Made by a program: the position numbers and the translations under genes
Notes under the pieces: model-generated
What the model was told of the DNA's origin: nothing
Databases searched by the model: none
The model's input: only the letters and a program-made list of their open reading frames with translations
Shown here: positions 25,414 to 36,135 of the stretch, in pieces
Layout of the letters: each line of letters begins with the position of its first letter
Numbering within the stretch: the stretch's first letter is position 1
NCBI RefSeq assembly: GCF_025421775.1
Contig: NZ_JAOEFX010000004.1
Location: 248,001 to 312,000, forward strand
Length of the DNA: 64,000 bases
From: Paenarthrobacter aurescens
Lineage (GTDB): Bacteria > Actinomycetota > Actinomycetes > Actinomycetales > Micrococcaceae
Reading direction: 5' to 3'

Positions 25414-26853
25414 TCAGATCAGGTCCGGGGTGAGTGCAGTGGCGGGAAAGGGGGCGGCTTCTGACTTCTTGCCGAAGACCCGTGCCGCTACGTAATACAG
25501 GGGAGCGACAACGACGAGGCCGACGATCCAGGAGATGTCCACGCCGCCCATCGCTGCGGCCAAGGGGCCCGTGTAGATGGCGGTGGCCGAGAACGGGACC
25601 TGGATCAGGGCGCCTGCCACGTAGGAGCCGATGGCGACCCAATTGAACCGCCCGTATACGCCGCCGTCGCGCTTGAAGAAGTCTTCAACCCGGTACTCAC
25701 CGTGGCGGAGAAGGTAGTAATCCACCAGGTTGATGGCCGTCCACGGAACCAGGACGTACATGAGGAAGGACAGGAAGTTGGTGTAGAAGAGGATGAAGTT
25801 GTCGCGGGCAAAGAGGGCGATGGAGACGGCGACGACGAAGAGGATGATCGCGGCGATGCTGCGGGTCTTGGCTCGCGGTAACCAGGAGGGCTTGAACGTC
25901 TGCCCGATAGTGAGGGTGCACAGGACGCCGCAGTAGAGGTTCATGGCGTTCGAGGCTGCGACGCCCAGGCAGAAGATGCCCACGATGATCAGCGTCCACG
26001 GCTGAAGCAGTGCACCCAGGCTGCCGACGATTTCGACGTCGCCGGTGCTCATGGAGACAGCGAGCGTGCCCACCAAAGCGCCCAGGATCATGGGGAACAG
26101 CGTTCCCAGCACGCAACCTGAGTAGGACGCCCAGAAGGCCGGGGCGGAGCCAGTGCCCTGCGGCATGTAGCGGGAGTAGTCGGAGACGTAGGGTGCGTAG
26201 GCCAACTGCCACAGGGCGGAGACGGAGATGGTCCCCATGAAGCCAACCCAGTTGAAGTTGCCCGTCTCCAGGAAGTTGCCGGGCAATCCGTGGACCACCA
26301 GGATCCAGCCGAACGCCAGCAGCAGGGCCAGGCCGGCCGCGACGCTGAGGACGCGTGCGTAGGCGTGGATGAGGCGGTAGCCGAAAATCGTGGCAATAAC
26401 ACTGACGATGCCAATGATGATGATGCCTGCATCAACGCTGATGCCAGGGCTGACGGCGGCCATTGCCTCGCCGCCAAACACCAGGTTCGCGGCGAAGAAG
26501 CCGACGTACATGACCACCACGATGACCACGATCAACAAGGCGCCGAAGGAACCGAACTGGCCGCGGGTCTGGATCATCTGCGCAACCCCCAGTTGGGGTC
26601 CTTGGGCCGAGTGCAGCGCCATGAAGATGCCGCCCACCACGTTCCCGATGATGATGCCCACGATCGCCGGGACGAAGCCCAGGCCAAAGACCGTGGTGGC
26701 GAGTCCGCCGGTCACGATGGTCATGATCATGATGTTGGAGCCGAACCAGATGGTGAAGAGGTCGCGGGCCTTGCCGTGGCGCTCGTTGGCGGGGATCGGC
26801 TGGATGGTCTTGTCCTCGAGCCGGGGAACTTCAGTTGTTGGCGCGGTGCTCAT
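25414..26853 (-). CDS. NCS1-family permease (cytosine/purine/allantoin transporter-like)
   Basis: 479 residues with about 12 transmembrane helices. The N-terminus (RHGKARDLFTIWFGSNIMIM) and the central YAPYVSDYSRYMP are NCS1 signatures. NCS1 proteins import nucleobases, hydantoins, allantoin and related ureides by sodium or proton symport. ATG overlaps the ureohydrolase stop by 4 bp (ATGA), so the substrate is probably the guanidino compound that enzyme hydrolyses. Confidence 0.86.
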   Translation of the reverse strand: MSTAPTTEVPRLEDKTIQPIPANERHGKARDLFTIWFGSNIMIMTIVTGGLATTVFGLGFVPAIVGIIIGNVVGGIFMALHSAQGPQLGVAQMIQTRGQFGSFGALLIVVIVVVMYVGFFAANLVFGGEAMAAVSPGISVDAGIIIIGIVSVIATIFGYRLIHAYARVLSVAAGLALLLAFGWILVVHGLPGNFLETGNFNWVGFMGTISVSALWQLAYAPYVSDYSRYMPQGTGSAPAFWASYSGCVLGTLFPMILGALVGTLAVSMSTGDVEIVGSLGALLQPWTLIIVGIFCLGVAASNAMNLYCGVLCTLTIGQTFKPSWLPRAKTRSIAAIILFVVAVSIALFARDNFILFYTNFLSFLMYVLVPWTAINLVDYYLLRHGEYRVEDFFKRDGGVYGRFNWVAIGSYVAGALIQVPFSATAIYTGPLAAAMGGVDISWIVGLVVVAPLYYVAARVFGKKSEAAPFPATALTPDLI

Positions 26854-27854
26854 GATGCGGTCCGGGAAGCCGAGGCCAGTTCACGGCCAACGGCGCTGTT
26901 TGCCTTGCTGCGGTTCACCATGAGCCCCAAAAGGTCGAACACCAAGGTGGCGGCGGCAACCGTGGTGATGTCAGCGTGGTCGTACGCCGGAGCGACTTCA
27001 ACGACGTCGGCGCCCACGATGTTGATGCCATTCAGTCCGCGGAGCAGGGCCAGAAGTTCGCGGGAGTGGAGCCCGCCCATCTCCGGGGTGCCGGTGCCGG
27101 GTGCGAAGGCCGGATCCAGCACGTCGATGTCGATGGAAACGTAAACGGGGGTGTCGCCGAGCCGGTCCTTCACGCGCTGGATGGCGGCCGGAACTCCGAT
27201 GACGTCCAGGTCCGAGCAGCGGATGATCTGGAATCCGAACTCGTGGTCGCGGAGGAAGTCGTTTCGGTCATAGACCGGGCCGCGGATACCCACGTGCATG
27301 GACTTGTCCTCCACCAACAGGCCTTCTTCGAACGCCCGCCGGAAGATGGTGCCATGCGTGATCGGCTGGTCGAAGTACGTATCCCAGGTGTCCAGGTGGG
27401 CGTCGAAGTGCAGCAGCGCTACCGGGCCGTGGACCTTGTTCAGGGCCCTCAGCATGGGAAGGGCGATGGTGTGGTCGCCACCGATCGAGATGAGCCGCTT
27501 GTCCTCGCTCATCAAAGGCAATGCCTGCTCCTCGATCTCACGGACTGCCCGGGTGATGTCATAGGGGGTGCAGGCGATGTCGCCGGCGTCCACTACCTGG
27601 GCTTCGTACACGGGTTCAACGTCGAGCTCCGGGTGGTACCCCGGACGGAGGAGGCGGGAAGCCTCGCGGACTGCGGCAGGACCGAAACGGGCGCCGGGCC
27701 GGAAGGAGGTTCCGCCGTCGAACGGTACGCCGACGATCGCAATGTCGTAGTCGGGAACACGGTCGATTTGGGGGAGACGGGCGAAGGTGCCGAGGCCTGC
27801 AAACCGGGGGACTTTGGTTGCGTCGACAGGGCCGATGGGCTTGTGCGTTGTCAT
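26850..27854 (-). CDS. Ureohydrolase, agmatinase/guanidinobutyrase family
   Basis: 334 residues from the ATG at 27854, with AAGGATCC upstream. All manganese-site motifs are present: GGDHTI, FDAHLDTWD and SIDIDVLDPAFAPGTGTPE. The enzyme releases urea from agmatine or a related guanidino acid. THGTIFRRAFEEGLL in the substrate loop resembles guanidinobutyrases at least as much as agmatinases, so the substrate is left open. First gene of the leftward operon and divergent from a PucR regulator. Confidence 0.88.
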   Translation of the reverse strand: MTTHKPIGPVDATKVPRFAGLGTFARLPQIDRVPDYDIAIVGVPFDGGTSFRPGARFGPAAVREASRLLRPGYHPELDVEPVYEAQVVDAGDIACTPYDITRAVREIEEQALPLMSEDKRLISIGGDHTIALPMLRALNKVHGPVALLHFDAHLDTWDTYFDQPITHGTIFRRAFEEGLLVEDKSMHVGIRGPVYDRNDFLRDHEFGFQIIRCSDLDVIGVPAAIQRVKDRLGDTPVYVSIDIDVLDPAFAPGTGTPEMGGLHSRELLALLRGLNGINIVGADVVEVAPAYDHADITTVAAATLVFDLLGLMVNRSKANSAVGRELASASRTAS

Positions 27855-27969
27855 TGACGGATCCTTGGGTTGAGGGGTGCTCGCCGTTGAGCGGGAAGTA
27901 AGTAATTCCATTGTTGGTGACGCGGATCACTCCGGATAGCGATACATTGACTACAAATGGGTGAGCCGT

Positions 27970-27985
27970 TTAGACGAATGTCTAA
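27970..27985. promoter_or_regulatory. TTAGAC-N4-GTCTAA dyad in the divergent control region
   Basis: Perfect 6-bp arms around GAAT, between the ureohydrolase and PucR genes. A candidate binding site for the adjacent PucR-type regulator. Confidence 0.45.
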
Positions 27986-28007
27986 GTGCTGCTGAATACG
28001 GCGCCAC

Positions 28008-28055
28008 CACCGGCGCAAACAGGCGGCGCAAACCACCGGCGCCACCGGCGCAAAC
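28008..28055. repeat. Three GGCGCAAAC direct repeats upstream of the PucR gene
   Basis: GGCGCAAAC occurs at 28012-28020, 28025-28033 and 28047-28055; the outer two lie within identical 13-mers CACCGGCGCAAAC. They end 22 bp before the pucR-like ATG. Confidence 0.5.
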
Positions 28056-28077
28056 CAAGGAATCCGGAGACTAAGAC

Positions 28078-29607
28078 ATGGCAATCACCGTCGGTGAACT
28101 CGTCGCCGAACCACAGCTGGGACTCACCCTCCTGGCAGGATCGGCAGGCCTGGACAACCGCATCACCTGGGCGCACACCTCGGACCTGCCCAGGCTGTGG
28201 GAGTGGGTCACGGGCGGCGAGCTCATGATGACCAACGGCCTGTCCATTCCCGCCGATGCGGACGGGCAGGTGGCGCTCGCCGAGGCCCTCATGGACAGCG
28301 GCGCGAGTGCCTTGGCGATCGGCGAAAAGATGCACGCCCCACCACTGACGGCGGAATTCCTCGAGGCGTGCAACCGGCTCCCCCTGCCCTTGGTCAACAT
28401 CCCGTACCCGCTGCCGTTCATCGCCATCGCCCGGTCGGTTGCCGAGTCCTCCCTGCTCGAAGAGTCCCGCCGGCTGCGGCAAACGGCCCGTGTCTACGAT
28501 CTGCTCCGCACTGCCGGCGCCTCGGAGGACCATTGGCAGAGCCTGGTCCAGCGGTTGGCGACCGAGCTGGACGCTGACCTGTTCGTGGTGGATCGCCGCT
28601 GCCTCCACCCCTGGCACCCGGACGGGCAAGCGCTCCCGGTGTTCCTCGCGGAAGAATGGGCTCCCCTGTCCGGGCAGGTGGGCCTCGCGGGGAAGAACTT
28701 CCAGTGGCACCGGATCCGGGGCAGGCATGTGCTCACCATGGATATTCCTACGCATGCCAACGCGCTCCTGGTGGTGCTGCCCAACAGCGAACCGCACCCG
28801 GACGCCGTCGTACTTCTTCATGCGGCAACCGTGCTGGGACTGCAACTTTCGCGCATTGTGCTGTCCTTGGAAGGCCGGCACCGCTTGGCCGGCGAGTTCC
28901 TGCTGCAGGCCACGGACGGGCGGCTGGGTGCGGCAGAGATAGAGAGCCGGCTGGCAGCTTTTGATGTTCCGCCCCAGGACTTCCTGCTCGCCTCCATGTC
29001 GGCGGACGCCTTCAGGTCGGCGGACGCTTCCAAGCCAGCCGACGACGGCGACAGGTTGGCAAACGTGCACATCGAACTGTGGCGGCACGGGGTTGCGTCG
29101 GCGTCGTTGAAGCGTAACAACAGGCTTCATGTGGTGGTCCCGGCTGACGTGCCTGACGACGTCCTGATGCATTGTGCCGGTGCGGATGCTGCCATCGGGA
29201 TCAGCGCCCCGGCAGCCGTTGCCACCATCCAGCGGGCGTTGCAGGAGTCTCTCTGGGCGCTTGGTTCCGCCCGCGCCAACAAGCTGGGGCTGGCCCGCTA
29301 TGCGGAGGGGCCGTCATGGCTGGGCCTGACCGGTTTTGAGGAAGGAACGGCACTGGTCCGGCGTCTTCTCGGCCCAATTTTTGACTACGAGCAGAGCCGG
29401 GAAGGCGATCTCATTGTCACCTTGAGGACGTATTTGGACTCGCAGCGTTCGTGGCAAAAGACCGCGACGGCGCTGTTCGCGCACCGCCAAACCATCATCT
29501 ACCGGATCCGGAAAATCGGCGAGCTGACGGGGCTGGACATGGGTGAGACATCCACAGTTGCCCAGCTCTGGTTTGCGCTGCAGATCCATGAGGCGATGCA
29601 TCAGTAG
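28078..29607 (+). CDS. PucR-family transcriptional regulator
   Basis: 509 residues; ATG with GGAG 9 bp upstream. Three regions: PucR N-terminal sensory domain (residues about 5-125), central GGDEF-like domain (about 270-390), and C-terminal helix-turn-helix (FAHRQTIIYRIRKIGELTGL, about 463-485). PucR-type proteins often activate purine, polyamine or amino acid catabolic genes. It is divergent from the guanidino operon and likely its activator. Confidence 0.9.
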   Translation: MAITVGELVAEPQLGLTLLAGSAGLDNRITWAHTSDLPRLWEWVTGGELMMTNGLSIPADADGQVALAEALMDSGASALAIGEKMHAPPLTAEFLEACNRLPLPLVNIPYPLPFIAIARSVAESSLLEESRRLRQTARVYDLLRTAGASEDHWQSLVQRLATELDADLFVVDRRCLHPWHPDGQALPVFLAEEWAPLSGQVGLAGKNFQWHRIRGRHVLTMDIPTHANALLVVLPNSEPHPDAVVLLHAATVLGLQLSRIVLSLEGRHRLAGEFLLQATDGRLGAAEIESRLAAFDVPPQDFLLASMSADAFRSADASKPADDGDRLANVHIELWRHGVASASLKRNNRLHVVVPADVPDDVLMHCAGADAAIGISAPAAVATIQRALQESLWALGSARANKLGLARYAEGPSWLGLTGFEEGTALVRRLLGPIFDYEQSREGDLIVTLRTYLDSQRSWQKTATALFAHRQTIIYRIRKIGELTGLDMGETSTVAQLWFALQIHEAMHQ

Positions 29608-29618
29608 CTTCAGCTTGC

Positions 29619-29648
29619 TTGCGCTTTTTCGAATCCACCCGCTATGGT
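29619..29648 (+). promoter_or_regulatory. Promoter candidate for the gcv operon
   Basis: TTGCGC (29619-29624), 18-bp spacer, TATGGT (29643-29648), placed about 40 bp upstream of the first riboswitch helix. Moderate match to sigma-70 consensus. Confidence 0.4.
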
Positions 29649-29688
29649 GTGAAGCGTGTCACTTACAGTGATGCAACGCTTTTGATCT

Positions 29689-29871
29689 GCGGCGGGAGAG
29701 TCCTGCCGGTACATCCAGTCAGGCGCCGTAGGAGCAAATCCTCCCCAGGAATCTCTCAGGCCCATGTACCGCCGCGGTTAGGCAACTCTGGAAAGCAGTC
29801 CGGGAAACCGGGCTCACCGACGGTGCAAGCAGGCAACCATCCCTGCGGAATCTCTCAGGTCCAATACAGAG
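29689..29871 (+). promoter_or_regulatory. Tandem glycine riboswitch (gcvT RNA)
   Basis: Two aptamers in series. Aptamer 1 (29689-29775) closes with GCGGCGG/CCGCCGC and contains GGGAGAG and CCAGGAATCTCTCAGG. Aptamer 2 (29786-29871) closes with CTCTG/CAGAG and contains GGAATCTCTCAGGTCC. The duplicated ATCTCTCAGG is diagnostic. A short linker (29776-29785) joins them, as in cooperative glycine switches. It precedes gcvP, and the family usually turns the gcv operon on when glycine is abundant. No clear terminator stem follows, so control may be at translation: the GGGGAGG after aptamer 2 could be sequestered. Confidence 0.95.
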
Positions 29872-29930
29872 CGGGGAGGAACCCCACATCATCGTGGCGC
29901 TCACTGGGCGCCTGAATCATGGAGTTCCTC

Positions 29931-32804
29931 TTGACTGTTCAATCAACCCCCACCGCCTTCGCGGACCGGCACATCGGTGCCCGTCGCCAAGCCGACGTTG
30001 ACACCATGCTCAAGGCAATCGGCTACGATTCTGTCGACGGCCTGGTAGATGTCGCGGTCCCCGATTCCATCCGCCAGGACACTGCACTCAGGCTTTCGAG
30101 TGGAAACGACGCCCTCACCGAGGTGCAGGTCCTCGCCGAGCTCCGCAAGCTCGCGGCCAAGAACAAAACCGCTGTCCAGATGATCGGCCAGGGCTACTAC
30201 GACACCGTCACGCCGCCGGTCATCCGCCGCAACATCCTCGAAGCTCCCGCCTGGTACACGGCTTACACCCCGTACCAGCCGGAGATTTCCCAGGGCCGCC
30301 TCGAAGCGCTGCTCAACTTCCAGACCATGGTGCAGGACCTCACGGGACTTCCCGTAGCCAACGCGTCGCTCTTGGATGAAGCCACCGCCGTTGCCGAAGC
30401 CGTGCTGCTGATGCGCCGCGCCAACAAGTCCAAGACTGCCAAGGACGGCAAGACTGTTCTGGACGCTGATCTCCTCCCGCAGACCATCGCCATCGTGAAG
30501 GGTCGCGCCGAAGCGCTGGGCTTCGAAGTCCAGATCGCGGACCTGTCGGCCGGTCTCCCCGACGGCGACATCAACGGCATCGTCCTGCAGCAGCCCGGCG
30601 TGTCGGGCCGCGTGTTTGACCACTCCGGCGTGATCGCCGACGCCAAGGAACGCGGTGCGCTGGTCACGGTGGCCGCGGATTTGCTGGCGCTCACCCTCAT
30701 CACGCCCCCGGGCGAACAAGGTGCGGACATCGCCGTCGGGACCGCGCAGCGCTTCGGTGTTCCGCTGTTCTTCGGCGGCCCGCACGCTGCCTACATGGCC
30801 GTCCGCGAAGGCATGGAGCGCACGCTTCCCGGCCGCATCGTGGGCGTCTCCAAGGACAACGCCGGCGTCCCCGCCTACCGCCTGGCACTCCAGACCCGCG
30901 AGCAGCACATCCGCCGCGAAAAGGCCACGTCCAACATCTGCACCGCGCAGGCGTTGCTCGCCATTGTGGCTTCGATGTACGCCGTTTATCACGGCCCCGA
31001 AGGCCTGAAGTCGATCGCCGAAACCGTCCACGGCCACGCTCGTGTTTTGGCTTCGGCCCTGCAGAAGGCCGGCCGCGAACTCGTCTCCGAGGCCTTCTTC
31101 GACACCCTTACCGTCCGCGTTCCCGGCAAAGCCGACAAGGTCATCGCCGCAGCCGAAGCCCGCGGCATCAACCTGCGACTCATCGACGCGGACACCGTTG
31201 GCGTTTCTGTTGATGAAACCACGACGCCGGAGGTTCTCTCCGCCGTAGCCGTCGCCTTTGGAGCCGGTCCGGTAGGGGACGCCTCCGGGTTCGAACTGCC
31301 CTCTGCCGTGGTCCGGACCAGCGACTTCCTGCAGCACCCGGTGTTCAACACGCACCGTTCCGAGACGCAGCTGTTGCGCTATATCCGCAAGCTGTCCGAT
31401 CGGGACCTCGCGCTGGATCGCACCATGATCCCGCTGGGTTCCTGCACCATGAAGCTCAACGCCACCGCTGAAATGGAAGCCATTTCCTGGCCGGAGTTCG
31501 CTTCGATCCACCCGTTCGCTCCGGACCACCAGACAGCCGGTTGGCGTGAGCTGATCGCAGACCTGGAAGCGGACCTCACGGAGATCACGGGCTATGACCA
31601 GGTGTCCATCCAGCCGAACGCCGGCTCCCAGGGTGAGCTCGCCGGGCTCTTGGCGATCCGTGGCTACCACCACTCCCGCGGCGATGAGCAGCGCACCGTT
31701 TGCCTGATCCCGGCGTCGGCCCACGGCACCAACGCAGCCTCAGCTGTGCTGGCCGGCATGAAGGTTGTTGTGGTGGCCACGGCTGCTGACGGCACCATCG
31801 ACCACGCGGACCTGTCAGCCAAGATCGAAGCCAACAAGGACGTCCTGTCCTGCATCATGATCACTTACCCGTCCACCCACGGTGTGTACGACGCCGACGT
31901 CCGTGAGGTTTGCGACGCCATCCACGCAGCCGGCGGCCAGGTGTACGTTGACGGCGCCAACCTCAATGCTTTGGTTGGATTGGCCCAGCCGGGCAAGTTC
32001 GGCGGCGACGTTTCGCACCTGAACTTGCACAAGACTTTCTGCATCCCGCACGGCGGGGGTGGGCCGGGCGTTGGTCCGGTTGCTGCCAAGGCGCACTTGG
32101 CACCGTTCATGCCGGGCGACGCGAACAGCGCTGCCTCGTCAAGGAATGATGCGAACAACACTGGCGTTGCCATCTCGGCCTCGCGCTACGGCTCCGCCGG
32201 TGTGCTGCCGATTTCCTGGGCGTACGTAAAGCTCATGGGCGGCGAAGGATTGACCGAAGCAACCAAGTCCGCGCTGCTCGCAGCCAACTACGTTGCCTCC
32301 CGGCTGGATGAGCACTTCCCGGTCCTCTACACGGGCGAAGGCGGGCTTGTGGCGCACGAGTGCATCCTGGACCTCCGTGATCTGACGGCCCGCACCGGCG
32401 TTACCGCCGAGGACGTGGCCAAGCGCCTCATCGACTTCGGCTTCCACGCTCCCACGCTGGCCTTCCCGGTTGCGGGCACGCTGATGGTGGAGCCCACCGA
32501 GTCCGAGGACCTGGCCGAGATCGACCGTTTCATCGAAGCCATGATCACCATCCGCGCCGAGATCGATCAGGTGGCCAGCGGTGATTTCACTGTTGAGAAG
32601 TCGCCGCTGCGCAACGCGCCGCACACGGCTGCCGCCGTCGTAAATTCCGACTGGGACCGCGACTACCCGCGTGAGCAGGCCGCCTTCCCGGTCCACCACC
32701 TCAAGCAGGACAAGTACTTCCCGCCCGTTGGCCGGATCGACGGCGCAGCCGGTGACCGGAATCTTGTGTGCTCCTGCCCTCCCCTCGAAGATTTTGAAAA
32801 CTAA
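29931..32804 (+). CDS. gcvP: Glycine dehydrogenase (decarboxylating), P-protein
   Basis: About 957 residues, full length for the fused bacterial P-protein. PLP lysine in [19 protein letters not shown]-terminal half begins FADRHIGAR as usual. TTG at 29931 is preferred because GGAG lies 6 bp upstream of it; an in-frame ATG at 29919 would add four residues but has no site. It decarboxylates glycine and transfers the aminomethyl group to the lipoyl arm of GcvH. First gene of gcvP-gcvT-gcvH-glyA-sdaA-lipA under the glycine riboswitch. Confidence 0.96.
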   Translation: MTVQSTPTAFADRHIGARRQADVDTMLKAIGYDSVDGLVDVAVPDSIRQDTALRLSSGNDALTEVQVLAELRKLAAKNKTAVQMIGQGYYDTVTPPVIRRNILEAPAWYTAYTPYQPEISQGRLEALLNFQTMVQDLTGLPVANASLLDEATAVAEAVLLMRRANKSKTAKDGKTVLDADLLPQTIAIVKGRAEALGFEVQIADLSAGLPDGDINGIVLQQPGVSGRVFDHSGVIADAKERGALVTVAADLLALTLITPPGEQGADIAVGTAQRFGVPLFFGGPHAAYMAVREGMERTLPGRIVGVSKDNAGVPAYRLALQTREQHIRREKATSNICTAQALLAIVASMYAVYHGPEGLKSIAETVHGHARVLASALQKAGRELVSEAFFDTLTVRVPGKADKVIAAAEARGINLRLIDADTVGVSVDETTTPEVLSAVAVAFGAGPVGDASGFELPSAVVRTSDFLQHPVFNTHRSETQLLRYIRKLSDRDLALDRTMIPLGSCTMKLNATAEMEAISWPEFASIHPFAPDHQTAGWRELIADLEADLTEITGYDQVSIQPNAGSQGELAGLLAIRGYHHSRGDEQRTVCLIPASAHGTNAASAVLAGMKVVVVATAADGTIDHADLSAKIEANKDVLSCIMITYPSTHGVYDADVREVCDAIHAAGGQVYVDGANLNALVGLAQPGKFGGDVSHLNLHKTFCIPHGGGGPGVGPVAAKAHLAPFMPGDANSAASSRNDANNTGVAISASRYGSAGVLPISWAYVKLMGGEGLTEATKSALLAANYVASRLDEHFPVLYTGEGGLVAHECILDLRDLTARTGVTAEDVAKRLIDFGFHAPTLAFPVAGTLMVEPTESEDLAEIDRFIEAMITIRAEIDQVASGDFTVEKSPLRNAPHTAAAVVNSDWDRDYPREQAAFPVHHLKQDKYFPPVGRIDGAAGDRNLVCSCPPLEDFEN

Positions 32805-32815
32805 GGACTGACTCC

Positions 32816-33964
32816 ATGACTGAGAACTACACAGCTCTCTACGAGCAGCACAAAAAGGCCGGCGCTTCCTTCACCGACTTCGGTGGCTGGCAGATGCCCC
32901 TGAAGTACGAGTCCGAGCTCGCCGAGCACCACGCAGTCCGTAACGCAGCGGGCCTGTTCGACCTCTCCCACATGGGTGAAGTGTGGGTGACCGGCCCCGA
33001 CGCGGCTGCTTTCCTGGACTACGCGCTGGTGGGCAAACTCTCCGCCATCGCGGTGGGCAAGGCGAAATACTCGCTGATCTGCAACGCCGACGGCGGCATC
33101 ATTGACGACCTCATTTCCTACCGTCGCCCCTCCACCGAGGAAGGGGCGGACAAGTACCTTGTGGTCCCCAACGCGGGGAACGCCAAGGTGGTGGCGGCCG
33201 CCTTGCTGGATCGGGCATCGGGTTTCGACGTCACGGTGGAAGACGTCTCTGCCGAGACCTCACTGATCGCCGTCCAGGGACCCAACGCGGAAGCCATCCT
33301 GCTGACTCTGGTTCCCGCCGATCAGCACGCGCTGGTCACCGAACTGAAGTACTACGCGGCGGTTGAGGTTGGGCTGACGTTCGACGGCGGCACCCAGGAC
33401 CTGCTGCTGGCCCGCACCGGCTACACCGGCGAAGACGGCTTCGAGATCTACGTCCCGAACGTCGACGCACCCGGCCTGTGGGAGGCCCTCCTCGAAGCCG
33501 GCGACGGCCATGGACTCATTCCCGCTGGCCTCGCAGCCCGCGACTCGCTCCGTCTGGAAGCCGGAATGCCCCTGTACGGCAACGAGCTCTCCCGGCACGT
33601 CAACGCTTACGCCGCAGGACTTGGCCCGGTAGTCTCCCTGGCCAAGGAGGGCGACTTTGTGGGCCGCGACGCACTCACGGCAATCAAGGCCGCCGGGGTT
33701 GGATCCACCATCGGCCAGAAGCTCGTGGGCCTCAAAGGCACCGGCCGCCGAGCAGCCCGTGGGCACTACTCCGTCCTCAAAAACGGCTCACTCATCGGCG
33801 AAGTAACCTCCGGCCAGCCGAGCCCGACGCTCGGTTACCCGGTAGCGATGGCCTATGTCGACGTCGAGCATTCAGAGCCGGGCACGATCGTAGAAGTGGA
33901 CTTGCGCGGCAAGGCGGAACCGTTCGAAGTGGTTCAGCTCCCGTTCTACAAGCGCCAAAAATAG
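32816..33964 (+). CDS. gcvT: Glycine cleavage system T-protein (aminomethyltransferase)
   Basis: 382 residues; AAGGA 8 bp before the ATG, 11 bp after gcvP. Family motifs FTDFGGWQMPLKY, LFDLSHMGEV, RTGYTGEDGFEIY and the C-terminal GEVTSG-x-PSPTLG pattern are intact. It transfers the methylene group from the lipoyl-bound intermediate to tetrahydrofolate, releasing ammonia. Confidence 0.96.
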   Translation: MTENYTALYEQHKKAGASFTDFGGWQMPLKYESELAEHHAVRNAAGLFDLSHMGEVWVTGPDAAAFLDYALVGKLSAIAVGKAKYSLICNADGGIIDDLISYRRPSTEEGADKYLVVPNAGNAKVVAAALLDRASGFDVTVEDVSAETSLIAVQGPNAEAILLTLVPADQHALVTELKYYAAVEVGLTFDGGTQDLLLARTGYTGEDGFEIYVPNVDAPGLWEALLEAGDGHGLIPAGLAARDSLRLEAGMPLYGNELSRHVNAYAAGLGPVVSLAKEGDFVGRDALTAIKAAGVGSTIGQKLVGLKGTGRRAARGHYSVLKNGSLIGEVTSGQPSPTLGYPVAMAYVDVEHSEPGTIVEVDLRGKAEPFEVVQLPFYKRQK

Positions 33965-33987
33965 GGAGTTTGTGTACACATAACGCC

Positions 33988-34014
33988 CTAATGACGCCCT
34001 CTTGAGGGCATTAG
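33988..34014. promoter_or_regulatory. Intercistronic hairpin between gcvT and gcvH, flanked by TGTACA boxes
   Basis: CTAAT-(gac)-GCCCT/AGGGC-ATTAG stem with a CTTG loop. The palindrome TGTGTACACA (33971-33980) and TGTACA (34016-34021) flank it. It fills the only long gap (83 bp to the GTGA-coupled gcvH start) in the first four genes and may act in mRNA processing or stability. No T-tract follows. Confidence 0.5.
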
Positions 34015-34047
34015 CTGTACAAAAACTCTCAGAAAGAAGGAATGCGA

Positions 34048-34427
34048 ATGAGCAAGGTAGTTGCTGAACTGAAGTACTCGGCCGAGCACGAGTGGGTTTC
34101 CGCCGATGGGTCCGGGCCTGTTGGGATCGGGATCTCCGCGGTTGCCGCTGACGCCCTGGGCGACATTGTGTACGTGGACCTGCCCGAGGTTGGGTCGACG
34201 GTGACCGCGGGGGAGACCTGTGGCGAGGTGGAGTCCACCAAGTCGGTGTCTGACCTGTACTCGCCCGTGACGGGGGAAGTGACCGAGATCAACGACGCCG
34301 TTGTCAGCGATCCGGCCCTCATCAACAACGATCCCTACGGGGCCGGCTGGCTGTTCAAGGTGGCCGCCACGGAGGAAGGGCCGCTCATGTCGGCCGAAGA
34401 ATACGCTGCAACGAACGGTGGAGAACT

Positions 34428-34431
<4 letters not shown>
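34048..34431 (+). CDS. gcvH: Glycine cleavage system H-protein
   Basis: 127 residues from the second ATG (34048), which has AAGGA at 6 bp; the ATG at 34042 abuts that site and is unlikely. Lipoylation site Lys65 in [18 protein letters not shown] and [12 protein letters not shown] are typical. It shuttles the aminomethyl group between P, T and L proteins. The stop overlaps the GTG of glyA. Confidence 0.96.
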
Positions 34432-35747
<1,316 letters not shown>

Positions 35748-36135
35748 TCGGGGGTTTTGGCTCGTCGACCGCGACGACCTCTGCATGCTCGGTCGCTAAA
35801 GCGCCCGCTGAGCGGGCGCGAAGCTCCCTTGGACGCATGCTGCCGGACGCCGCGGTCGACGGTAGGTGACTCCTGGCTCAGCCATCATTCGCTTGTGATG
35901 GCTAGGTCCAGCTGCCGGGGGTGTTCTTCGGGGTTTGGGAGTGCGTTGGTGTTCTGTCCGGTTCGGGGGGGTTGCTGCCGGACAGGCCGTGGGCGCGGCG
36001 TGTTTTGCAGCGAAGCCCCGAATCGGCGAAGTGGGCCGCATATGGCGCCGGGGTGGTGGTTTGGGGTTTGGGGTCCGCTCCGTTTGTTGGGGGCGGGGCG
36101 GGTTCAATGTTGTTTTACTTAGTGAGGAAATCACC
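35748..36135 (+). other. Non-coding gap between glyA and sdaA with hairpins and a G-rich leader
   Basis: No gene seen in 388 bp. It holds a hairpin GCGCCCGC-TGA-GCGGGCGC (35801-35819), a second perfect hairpin AGCCATCA/TGATGGCT with an 8-nt loop (35880-35903), and a strongly G/T-biased + strand from about 35920. G-runs at 36050-36053, 36063-36066, 36070-36073, 36089-36093, 36095-36098 and 36100-36102 lie shortly before the sdaA start; one loop is too long for a canonical quadruplex. Confidence 0.55.

Noticed and set aside
29943..31724. 593-codon open frame on the minus strand inside gcvP
   Set aside because: Antisense shadow of a highly conserved gene in high-GC DNA; low-complexity His/Arg/Gly/Asp-rich translation, no binding site.
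35801..35903. A second riboswitch in front of sdaA
   Set aside because: Two simple hairpins and G-rich sequence but no known aptamer core; in particular no repeat of the ATCTCTCAGG glycine motif.
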